Positions 18,442 to 25,692 of a stretch of 30,458 nt of DNA are shown piece after piece (within the stretch, counting starts at the first letter, position 1; the number at the start of each line of letters is the position of its first letter). The DNA comes from a virus: the IMG/VR virus record IMGVR_UViG_3300028363_000006, positions 1 through 30,458 of that record; one strand, 5' to 3'. Position numbers and translations under genes: made by a program. The notes under the pieces are model-generated. The model made no database searches. It had not been told where the DNA came from and was given only the letters and a program-made list of their open reading frames with translations.

Positions 18442-20505
18442 TTGCCCGACAATATCTTCACAAAACTATTTAGCCGCAACGGTACAAAGAATATAGACAG
18501 CGACTTAGGGCGAAGCCTAGAGCGTCAGGGTATAACCGGCGACTCTCTTTTTGGTAGGTTCAAGAATAACGACTACGAAAACGCCTACCCTTCTATCTCT
18601 AAACTTGCTAACGCTTTTACAATGATTGAACCGTACACCGTTGACATAAACGGCAAGCCTGTTGGCTCTAACATACTTGATCGCTTCTACACACCCAACG
18701 TACAGATGAGCGCAGCAGACTGGCGTGAAGCCCTTGCTGTTATGACCATTGTCCACTCAAAGGTATATATTCGTGTCCACCACCGCACAACCAGAGCGCT
18801 TGCCTCTACAATTACTGGCTTTACAATTCTCGAAGGTGTCTATGAGTTCACCGAAAAAGGAAAGACAGTCTATCAACTTACAACAGGCGAACACCTTGGC
18901 GCTGAAAACGTGATTGTATTAAAGGGCATTAACCCCTACGGACTATCTAGGGGCTTCTCACCAATAGAAGCTGCTCGCAAGTGGATTAACATTGACGACT
19001 ACATCGCCGCTTACCAGAGTGGCTTCTTTGCTAACGGTGCAGTACCAGCAGGGCAGTTTATTATCTCAGCCCGAACACACACAGAGTTTAACGACATTGT
19101 TGCAGGGCTTAAAGCCAAACACCGAGGTGCTGACAAGAACAACAACGTAGTGTATACCTACAACCAATTTGACCCTTCAACTGGTAAGGGTGACGGGGGT
19201 GCTATTCAGTGGATTCCTTTTAACACAACCAACAAAGACCTCGCACTCAAGGACATATTTGCCCAAGCTAATAAGAAGATTGACTCAGCCTTTGGTGTTC
19301 CTGCCTCAATTCGTGGTGTAAACGACCAAAATACCTATGCCTCAGTACGTATTGACGAAGTAATCTTTGCTAAGTACGCCGTAGACCCTATGGCAATGAA
19401 GCTATACAGCAAGTTCACCCACGAACTAAACCGCATCACTGGCGGAACTGGCGTTGCATTTGCATACAACCTTGAAATCCCACAGGTTGCAGACGAGGAA
19501 AAGGTCAAAGCAGAAGCTAAAGCAATCGAACTCAAAATAATCACAGACGCAATCCTTGCTGGCTATTCACTAGAAAGCATCGTAAGTTCGTTTGACCTAC
19601 CGGAAAGCTACAACAACCTTAGAACTACTGGCGTTGTAACTATTGAAGACGACAAGCCAGAAGTACTTACTACCGAGGAAATGGCTGAAACACCAGACCA
19701 ACCGCTTGAGGCAATCGGTGAGCTAGTCGTCCACGCTAACAAAAGCCACAAAGAAACCAAGAACCTAGATGACGAAGAACTCCGAGCTGAATACGAAGGC
19801 AAGGTTGAAGCTATCGCCAAGGCTCAGTTGCAGAAGCAGGTTGACGGTGCTGACGCTGAAATAACTAAATCAATCGAAGCAACAGAAGATGATATTACGA
19901 CATTTGCAACCAACGTCTTTGCTGCCGTGTCTGGCTTAATCCTTATCGAGGGTGCAAAGCAAAGAACCCAAGGTCTTGCCCTACTTGTTGAGGCAGGACT
20001 ACAAACAACACCTGGTGAGTTCCTTATGACACAAGCTCAGACAGATGCCTATCGTACCTACCTCCTACGAGTCGGAGAATCATATACGAGTACAAATGCC
20101 ACTTTGATACGTGCAGTGCTAGATAACGCCTCTGAGCGTGGTCTGAGCGTGTCACAAACCAAAGCGGAGCTTACAGACCTAGTATCGAGGGACTTTCAAG
20201 CTCAAAGACTAGCAAGAACCGAAGTATCTCGCGCCGCATCACAAGCATCTGTTGACGCAATGGAAAACATCCAAAGCGAAACAGGCTTTTCGGTCGTCAA
20301 GGTGTGGAATGTAAACGCCGACGCTTGTGAGTTCTGCCTAGAGCTTGAGGGTAAAGAAGAGCCTGTCGATGGCGTATTCCTTAAAGAGGGTTCAGACATT
20401 ACAGGTGCAAGTGGAGCTAAGTTTGAGAATAACTTTGTAGATGTACAAGACGCAACCCTACACCCTAACTGTTCTTGCTTCACTACCTACGAGGTCAGAG
20501 GCTAG
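18442..20505 (+). CDS. Portal protein fused to a MuF-type minor head protein
   Basis: 687 aa, starting at TTG 18442 (AGGA nine bases upstream). Residues ~1-400 are an HK97-type portal ('DRFYTPNVQMSAADWREALA', 'LKGINPYGLSRGFSPIEAAR', 'VPASIRGVNDQNTYASVRID'). Residues ~400-470 are a charged linker. Residues ~520-687 match the SPP1 gp7/MuF head-morphogenesis domain: 'LARTEVSRAASQASVDAMEN', 'CEFCLELEGKEEP', and a terminal 'LHPNCSCFTTYEV'. Portal and MuF are normally two adjacent genes; here one uninterrupted frame fuses them. The portal forms the dodecameric DNA gate; the MuF domain probably goes inside the head. Confidence 0.88.
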   Translation: MPDNIFTKLFSRNGTKNIDSDLGRSLERQGITGDSLFGRFKNNDYENAYPSISKLANAFTMIEPYTVDINGKPVGSNILDRFYTPNVQMSAADWREALAVMTIVHSKVYIRVHHRTTRALASTITGFTILEGVYEFTEKGKTVYQLTTGEHLGAENVIVLKGINPYGLSRGFSPIEAARKWINIDDYIAAYQSGFFANGAVPAGQFIISARTHTEFNDIVAGLKAKHRGADKNNNVVYTYNQFDPSTGKGDGGAIQWIPFNTTNKDLALKDIFAQANKKIDSAFGVPASIRGVNDQNTYASVRIDEVIFAKYAVDPMAMKLYSKFTHELNRITGGTGVAFAYNLEIPQVADEEKVKAEAKAIELKIITDAILAGYSLESIVSSFDLPESYNNLRTTGVVTIEDDKPEVLTTEEMAETPDQPLEAIGELVVHANKSHKETKNLDDEELRAEYEGKVEAIAKAQLQKQVDGADAEITKSIEATEDDITTFATNVFAAVSGLILIEGAKQRTQGLALLVEAGLQTTPGEFLMTQAQTDAYRTYLLRVGESYTSTNATLIRAVLDNASERGLSVSQTKAELTDLVSRDFQAQRLARTEVSRAASQASVDAMENIQSETGFSVVKVWNVNADACEFCLELEGKEEPVDGVFLKEGSDITGASGAKFENNFVDVQDATLHPNCSCFTTYEVRG

Positions 20506-20506
20506 T

Positions 20507-20704
20507 ATGGATCTAAAATGTAAACACTGCCAACGCTACATCGGTAAGTCACACGGCACTATTATCGCTACCCTCAAATGCCCCAACTCAAGCTGTAAAG
20601 GCGAGACACAATTCAAGATAGTAGAAGCCGACGTGTCAAAATCATTTAACTTTAAGTTCCTAGAGCAACCAATCGCACCAAAAAACAGGGAGACAACACA
20701 ATGA
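20507..20704 (+). CDS. Com-like zinc-ribbon protein
   Basis: 65 aa, one base after the portal stop. 'CKHCQRYIG' (CxxC) and 'LKCPNSSCKG' (CX4C) make a four-Cys zinc site, as in Mu Com-type regulators. The C-terminal half is polar. Com proteins bind mRNA or DNA; here a role in head gene control is only inferred. The stop overlaps a 12-codon ORF. Confidence 0.6.
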   Translation: MDLKCKHCQRYIGKSHGTIIATLKCPNSSCKGETQFKIVEADVSKSFNFKFLEQPIAPKNRETTQ

Positions 20705-20739
20705 AATGCCTACCAGAAATACTACTACGATACCAGTGA
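20701..20739 (+). CDS. Micro-ORF
   Basis: 12 aa (MKCLPEILLRYQ), with GGGAGA upstream and ATGA overlap. It may be translated; no function seen. Confidence 0.25.
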   Translation: MKCLPEILLRYQ

Positions 20740-20744
20740 ACAGT

Positions 20745-20750
20745 TATAAT
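20745..20750 (+). promoter_or_regulatory. -10 element before the capsid gene
   Basis: TATAAT, predicted start ~20757, gives an ~84-nt leader with AGAAC/GTTCT and GCTC-AAAT-GAGC pairings before ATG 20841. The upstream -35 is poor. Confidence 0.45.
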
Positions 20751-20840
20751 AGGTACAGAACAATGTATAAGAACCCTAGCGCTCAAATGAGCAAAGTTCA
20801 CCCAGAGTTCTAAGCTAAATAATACAAAGGTTAAAGCTAT

Positions 20841-22700
20841 ATGAGTCAAACCAAAAAGGTAGCTCAATTAGTAACTAAATCACTAAGCATTAACGACGAA
20901 CGTGTACTACACTTTATCGCTACAGCACCAACGCTAGATCGAGACTTTGAGGTTCTTTCAACGGCAGATATAAGGATTCCAACTAAAAATGGTATCAAGT
21001 ATGCCTCAGAACTAACCGATAGTGACGAAACAATTGCCCCACTGCTCATAGAGCACGATTGGACAATCAAAGCGCAGGCAGGTGTAGTCTTTAGAATGAA
21101 GATGAACGAACTCGGACAGTTAGAGGCTTTCGCTAAACTATCAACCAACGCTAACGGTGAAGAAATTTACCAGATGGCAAAAGAAGATATGTTAGGCAAC
21201 AGCTTTTCAATAGGTTACACACTCGGTAACGCTACAGATGAAGAGGGGCAGATCAAGAACATTGAACTGCTCGAAATCTCAGTAGTAGCAACCGCTAGCA
21301 ACCCAGATGCAAAACTGATTAGTTACAAAAGCGCCGACAAAGGAGAGAAAATGGCAGAAGCCACCAAATCCGAGAAGATTGACGCACTGAAAGCTGAACT
21401 AAAATCACTTGAGGAAGCCGTAGTTGTTGAAACTCCAGCCGAACCAGTTGAAGAAGTTCCAGCCGAAGAAGTCAAAGAAGAGGTTGTCGAAACACCTGTC
21501 GCACCAGTCGTAGAGATTAGCGAAGAAGAAGTCGAAGAAGTTGCGGAAGCCCCAGTGGTTGAAGCTCCTGTCGAAATCAAATCAATTAAAAAGGAAACTA
21601 AAATGACTGATGTCACAAAATCAATCGTTCCAGAAGTAACCGCTGTTGAACAGCCAGAAACTGTTGTCAAGAGCATGGACAAGTACGACCTAGTTGCAAA
21701 ACAGTTCGTTGCTTTCGTAAACAAAGACCAAAAAACACTAAGTGAACTAAACGAAATCGCTATCAAAAGCTACGTCGGTCAAAATGGTACAAAAGCTACC
21801 TACTTGAACGCCGCTACCACTGCTGATGGTGGATCACTCGTGCCAAGCGCAGAGCTTATGGCTGAGGTTTACACCGTTCTTGCTGACTACTCAACTGTAG
21901 CTAACGACCTTAAGGTTGTTACTCTTACAGAAGGAAACAGCCTGGACATCGCTACACTTGTCACAGATGTTATCATCCGTGAAGTAGCAACCGAAGGTGG
22001 AAAGAAAAGCTCAACTAAGCCTGTTACCGGTGAAGCCGCAGTTAGCCTACGAGAGTTTGCTGGTATCGCTATCGTTACTAAGAAATTAGTACGCCAAGCT
22101 GCTATCAACATTTTCGACATGCTTCGTGATTCATTCGCACGTGCAATCGCAACACAGCGTTCAAAGATGGCACTCACAGACTCAGCTACAGGAATCGGCG
22201 TTATCGCTGGTACTGCAAGCTCAAGCTCTGCTGCTGCCGTCCCTACATACGCAGAAATTGCTGCACTTGTCTATGACATCCCAGCAGGCGCAACACAGGG
22301 TGCAAAATACTACATCGCACGAACTGTACTTGCATCACTTGCTGCCGCAGTAGACTCAACTGGACGCAACCTAGACCTAGTTCGTCTTGACGGAACAGGT
22401 GTAAGCGGTACTCTTGCTAACGGATTCCCATTCGTTGTAGAGGAAACTTTGGTTGCTGGAAGCGGACTTCCACTTGTTATCTTTGGTAACATGGGTCGTT
22501 ACGGTATCTTGCTTCGCCAAGGAACCGTTGAAGCTGAAACATTCGACACTGGAATCGTCAACGACGGTACAAACGGTGCGGGTGGTACAGACCACAACTT
22601 GCTACAAGACAACAAACTTGCTTACCGTGTTGCTTTCTACGAAAACGTAGGATTCCCAGTACCAAGCGCATTTGCTGTTCTTAAGCAAGTAGCAGCCTAG
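20841..22700 (+). CDS. Prohead protease - scaffold - major capsid fusion (HK97 type)
   Basis: 619 aa. Residues ~1-165 are an HK97/S78-type prohead protease, with H72 ('LIEHDW'), Ser in 'GNSFSIGY' (121/123) and E145 ('ELLEIS'). Residues ~172-255 are very acidic and Val/Glu/Pro-rich, like a scaffold or delta domain. Residues ~270-619 are the HK97-fold major capsid ('YLNAATTADGGSLVPSAELM', 'SLREFAGIAIVTKKLVRQAA', 'RDSFARAIATQR'). Two internal SD-ATG pairs in the same frame (M171, M255) would yield scaffold-capsid (449 aa) and capsid (365 aa). Protease cleavage could instead release the mature coat. Most phages of this type have separate protease and capsid genes. Confidence 0.92.
   Translation: MSQTKKVAQLVTKSLSINDERVLHFIATAPTLDRDFEVLSTADIRIPTKNGIKYASELTDSDETIAPLLIEHDWTIKAQAGVVFRMKMNELGQLEAFAKLSTNANGEEIYQMAKEDMLGNSFSIGYTLGNATDEEGQIKNIELLEISVVATASNPDAKLISYKSADKGEKMAEATKSEKIDALKAELKSLEEAVVVETPAEPVEEVPAEEVKEEVVETPVAPVVEISEEEVEEVAEAPVVEAPVEIKSIKKETKMTDVTKSIVPEVTAVEQPETVVKSMDKYDLVAKQFVAFVNKDQKTLSELNEIAIKSYVGQNGTKATYLNAATTADGGSLVPSAELMAEVYTVLADYSTVANDLKVVTLTEGNSLDIATLVTDVIIREVATEGGKKSSTKPVTGEAAVSLREFAGIAIVTKKLVRQAAINIFDMLRDSFARAIATQRSKMALTDSATGIGVIAGTASSSSAAAVPTYAEIAALVYDIPAGATQGAKYYIARTVLASLAAAVDSTGRNLDLVRLDGTGVSGTLANGFPFVVEETLVAGSGLPLVIFGNMGRYGILLRQGTVEAETFDTGIVNDGTNGAGGTDHNLLQDNKLAYRVAFYENVGFPVPSAFAVLKQVAA
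21339..21353 (+). promoter_or_regulatory. Internal RBS and in-frame ATG (M171)
   Basis: AAAGGAGAGAAAATG at the protease/scaffold border, exactly in frame; the best SD in this gene. Confidence 0.6.
21590..21605 (+). promoter_or_regulatory. Internal RBS and in-frame ATG (M255)
   Basis: AAAGGAAACTAAAATG at the scaffold/capsid border, seven-base spacing, in frame. Confidence 0.6.
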
Positions 22701-22720
22701 TAAATAAGTAAAGGAGCGCT

Positions 22721-23314
22721 ATGCTAACCCAAGCCCAAATCAGCAAGTTACTCAACCGCCCCCTGACTACAGCCGAAGTTACAAACTTTGACTCGTACCT
22801 TAAAATCGCAACCGAAAGATTAGAATCGCTGCTATGCACGAAACTATCTATCACCGACGCAAACCAAACGTACTTGATACGTGAAGGATACAGAACACTC
22901 TACACGGATATATTTAACGGTACACCGACTGTTACAATCAACGGAGTAGCGGCGGAGGCTGACTCGTTCAGCCCTCGCCAGTTCGACAACCTAAACGGTA
23001 ACTGGTATAACTCAATCGTTTTCAAGAAGTTCTTGTCGAGAGATGTCGAAGAAGTAACCGTTGCAGCCGATTTCGGCTTTGACGCAGTACCAGAAGACTT
23101 TCAACTACTTCTAGCCAGAATGTTCGCTCTTAATACCAGCGAGCAAACTGGCGACGATAGAGTACGCTCAAAGAAGATTGAGGACTTTAGCGTTACACTT
23201 AACGATCACACGGCTTACCAGCAACTTGTTGCTTCTAATGCCGCCGTTATACGACGCTACTCAACCTGCCAATCTGGAGAGGTAACACATGGACCCGTTT
23301 CATATTTTATCTAA
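22721..23314 (+). CDS. Head-tail connector (gp6-like adaptor)
   Basis: 197 aa, SD AAAGGAG. Helical N-terminus ('ISKLLNRPLTTAEVTNFDSY', 'KIATERLESLLCTKL'), a beta domain ('RTLYTDIFNGTPTVTINGVA') and a C-terminal helix. Placement right after the major capsid and the helical start fit the adaptor ring that binds the portal. Overlaps the next gene by 26 nt. Confidence 0.65.
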   Translation: MLTQAQISKLLNRPLTTAEVTNFDSYLKIATERLESLLCTKLSITDANQTYLIREGYRTLYTDIFNGTPTVTINGVAAEADSFSPRQFDNLNGNWYNSIVFKKFLSRDVEEVTVAADFGFDAVPEDFQLLLARMFALNTSEQTGDDRVRSKKIEDFSVTLNDHTAYQQLVASNAAVIRRYSTCQSGEVTHGPVSYFI

Positions 23315-23681
23315 CACAGATTACACCTTCCTGAAAATTAAGCAGGACGTAACAGGCAACACAATTGAGCAAGAGTACCACGCAACCGGAGTATTAAAGA
23401 TTAGAGATGCTATGGTTCAGATAGATAATGTCGAGCAGTATGACGGCCTTGAGGCATCACTTCACGTGAGGCCATCAGAGACGTTTATAGCAGACTTAAA
23501 CGCACAGCTAGTTGGTCACGGAATTAAAGCAAGTAAAGACGGCAACACGCCCCTCACATACCGTATAAATGGTATGCAAGAGGGTCGTGACTTCGACACT
23601 GGACTGCTTTCCTTCTACCGACTAATACTAAAGCGAGAGAGTTTGTCACAATGGCAGCCAACCGATCTTCCGTTAGAGTAG
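23289..23681 (+). CDS. Head closure / head-tail joining protein
   Basis: 130 aa, SD GGAGAGG. Beta-rich ('YTFLKIKQDVTGNTIEQEYH', 'QIDNVEQYDGLEASLHVRPS'), and by position the stopper between adaptor and tail. Sequence identity to a named family is not visible. Overlaps the next gene by 31 nt. Confidence 0.55.
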   Translation: MDPFHILSNTDYTFLKIKQDVTGNTIEQEYHATGVLKIRDAMVQIDNVEQYDGLEASLHVRPSETFIADLNAQLVGHGIKASKDGNTPLTYRINGMQEGRDFDTGLLSFYRLILKRESLSQWQPTDLPLE

Positions 23682-23995
23682 AATCAACCTTGTTGAGCCG
23701 ATGGATTCCCTTAACGGGGATTCAGCTAGATAGAGCTACGCTCGAAATAGCAACCGACATCGACAGGGGAGCTAAAACTCTAGCCCCTAAAGCGACTGGC
23801 GCTCTAAGAAAGAGTGGAAAAATCACACGTAAAGGCGCTGCCGACTATGTAATATCATTCGGAGGAAGCAGAGTACCTTACGCAAGACGACGACACTTTG
23901 AGAACCAGAAAAGCCCCGGCACACTTCGTTATCTTGAAAGAGCTGGCGAGGCCGTGTCCAGAGGAAGCATAAAGAAATACCTAAGGAATAAATGA
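23651..23995 (+). CDS. Tail completion protein (HK97 gp10-like)
   Basis: 114 aa basic protein. 'LAPKATGALRKSGKIT' and 'GGSRVPYARRRHFENQKSPG' are the gp10-type signature (small helix, strand, then a Tyr-Ala motif). Joins head and tail. Stop overlaps the following ATG pair. Confidence 0.65.
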   Translation: MAANRSSVRVESTLLSRWIPLTGIQLDRATLEIATDIDRGAKTLAPKATGALRKSGKITRKGAADYVISFGGSRVPYARRRHFENQKSPGTLRYLERAGEAVSRGSIKKYLRNK

Positions 23996-24399
23996 TGATA
24001 ACACTTCACATTATACAGTTACTACAAAATGAAGGCTTTGGCACTATAGATGCGCCAGTAAACGGTCTTTTTTGGGAGAAACTGCCACTTAATTCGACAG
24101 GAGTTGCAATCTTTAGCCGAGGTACAGAGCTTGGGCGTGGTCTGAGAAGCTCACAAGCCTTTGACCTGTACTCTAGGGGTACAAGCGACCTAAGGGGCGC
24201 AGACAATTTAGAGAAGATTATGGAGTATATCGAGGGAAACTTCGTTCAATGCGACCTACCTCTCACAGCAAAAAGCAACAAACAATACAAAAAGGCTACC
24301 ATCGTGATGACATCTAACGTTGAAAATCTAGGATTAGACGAAAACGATAGACTGATATTCAGGATTTCAGCCGAAGTAAACTATAACAAAGGAGCATAA
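23992..24399 (+). CDS. Tail terminator-like protein
   Basis: 135 aa, start ATG 23992 or 23995, SD AAGGAA. 'NGLFWEKLPLNSTGVAIFSR', 'RSSQAFDLYSRGTSDLRGAD' and the end 'LIFRISAEVNYNKGA' fit the minor-capsid/tail-terminator group of Gram-positive siphophages. It would cap tail tube growth. Confidence 0.6.
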   Translation: MMITLHIIQLLQNEGFGTIDAPVNGLFWEKLPLNSTGVAIFSRGTELGRGLRSSQAFDLYSRGTSDLRGADNLEKIMEYIEGNFVQCDLPLTAKSNKQYKKATIVMTSNVENLGLDENDRLIFRISAEVNYNKGA

Positions 24400-24401
24400 C
24401 C

Positions 24402-24932
24402 ATGTCAGTTTTAGGCGGACAAGCAGAAGTTTCCCTCAACGAAATTACAATCCCAGCAGACTTGCTGAGTGAAGTAAACGTTGAGATCATGAGCGGAACA
24501 CGAGAACGTACTACACTTGCCGGAACATTTACACGTCCTAGCGGTACACTCGACACAGCGCAAGCAACATTTACAATGTTCTTGCCCTCAATCGACTACC
24601 TAAAGAATATCGTTCCAGCACAGTTCAACGCACCAACGACACCTCAAACAACCGGAAACGTTATCTGGGGCGCAAGCTCTTGTACCGTTACCTCGACACC
24701 AGTAAACATCCACTTCGTGTGTGATACTACTGATGACAACGATGTGTTCTTCCCAGAAGCAGAAGTCATGCTGAACTTTAACCCAAGTTACACCAGCAGC
24801 GACGAGCTTACAGTGGAAGTAACCGTGTTCGGACAACCTTCATCAACTGGAGTAGTTGCACGAGCAGGTACAGGAAACCTTACAGCAGCGTCAATTTATA
24901 ACGCTGCTACAGAAGCAACCGATACTATCTAG
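24402..24932 (+). CDS. Major tail protein (tail tube)
   Basis: 176 aa, SD AAAGGAGC. Beta-rich, with 'VSLNEITIPADLLSEVNVEI', 'TLDTAQATFTMFLPSIDYLK' and an ending Thr/Ala-rich tail. Its place before the chaperones and tape measure, the size and the terminator after it support the tube subunit, which is made in many copies. Confidence 0.75.
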   Translation: MSVLGGQAEVSLNEITIPADLLSEVNVEIMSGTRERTTLAGTFTRPSGTLDTAQATFTMFLPSIDYLKNIVPAQFNAPTTPQTTGNVIWGASSCTVTSTPVNIHFVCDTTDDNDVFFPEAEVMLNFNPSYTSSDELTVEVTVFGQPSSTGVVARAGTGNLTAASIYNAATEATDTI

Positions 24933-24946
24933 TATCTAACCAACGT

Positions 24947-24980
24947 AATAACCCCATCGGTGTGTGGGGTTATTATTATT
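24947..24980 (+). terminator. Intrinsic terminator after the tail tube gene
   Basis: AATAACCCC (24947-24955) pairs with GGGGTTATT (24966-24974), 9 bp perfect with a 10-nt loop, then ATTATTT. The U-tract is moderate, so it may terminate only partly and set the tube/chaperone ratio. Confidence 0.6.
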
Positions 24981-24990
24981 TAAGCCCCTT

Positions 24991-24999
24991 TGATATAAT
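24991..24999 (+). promoter_or_regulatory. Extended -10 before the tail chaperones
   Basis: TGATATAAT, a perfect extended -10, with no clear -35. Predicted start ~25006; AAGGAG precedes ATG 25023. Confidence 0.6.
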
Positions 25000-25022
25000 A
25001 AGAATATACACTAAGGAGCACT

Positions 25023-25379
25023 ATGACACAGCCAATTAGCATCAAGCTCAACCAACTCAAGACCCGCAAGAAAGTTCTTATCGACGACCACGAATACACC
25101 GTGAGGCGTATGGGTAACATCGAACAAATAGAGTATGCTCGTGGCATCAAGAAACTACAGACCCTAGCATTGCTTGAGGCTGACCGTCCTTTGACCGATG
25201 AAGAGAGCGCCGAGATTGACACAGTCAGCAAATACCTTACCAGTGTTTTTATAGATTTATTCGACGATGGTGGCGACCAAGAAAAGTCTAAACGTTTGAT
25301 TGGCTCATTAAGTGATGAAGAAATTGCCCTAGTATTGGCGCAGATTTTTGAAGAGAAGGAAGATGGACAAACCAGCTAA
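25023..25379 (+). CDS. Tail assembly chaperone (gpG-like)
   Basis: 118 aa acidic-ended protein ('KVLIDDHEYTVRRMGNIEQI', 'LTDEESAEIDTVSKYLTSVF', 'EEIALVLAQIFEEKEDGQTS'). Its position between tube and tape measure and the overlapping next gene define it as the G half of the G/GT pair. The downstream frame is reached only by a +1 or -2 shift, not the common -1. Confidence 0.7.
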   Translation: MTQPISIKLNQLKTRKKVLIDDHEYTVRRMGNIEQIEYARGIKKLQTLALLEADRPLTDEESAEIDTVSKYLTSVFIDLFDDGGDQEKSKRLIGSLSDEEIALVLAQIFEEKEDGQTS

Positions 25380-25692
25380 AGTATATCTGGAAATCAAACC
25401 AGAAGACAGGGACAAAGTAGCTCGTGCAAAACAGGCGCGACAGCTTGCTGATATCCCAGAAGAATATATGGAAGTGGCAGAGCTAGGCTATCATTACGGC
25501 TGGGAGGCCGTGAGAGACTTCCTAACGGACGTTATAAACAAAGAGCAACTAGTACTCTATGTTCGTGCCGCGCGCAAGCTAGAGGCTCGTAGAACCTATG
25601 ACAATTCTATTGCAGGCATTGCCTCTAACTCACAGAAACTCGCAACCTATAAAAAACTTATGAACCCTTATATTAAAGAGATGGCAAACTAA
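25363..25692 (+). CDS. Tail assembly chaperone second part (gpT-like)
   Basis: 109 aa from ATG 25363, overlapping the G gene by 17 nt. The frame is open from 25333, which also allows a frameshift product. Helical, with 'KQARQLADIPEEYMEVAELG' and 'VLYVRAARKLEARRTYDNSI'. In many phages T is made only as a G-T fusion; here AGAGAAGGA upstream could allow its own start. The protein would bind the tape measure. Confidence 0.65.
   Translation: MDKPAKVYLEIKPEDRDKVARAKQARQLADIPEEYMEVAELGYHYGWEAVRDFLTDVINKEQLVLYVRAARKLEARRTYDNSIAGIASNSQKLATYKKLMNPYIKEMAN

Noticed and set aside
20763-20813. 16-codon frame (MYKNPSAQMSKVHPEF) in the capsid leader
   Set aside because: No SD; it overlaps hairpins of the leader. 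A leader peptide remains possible.
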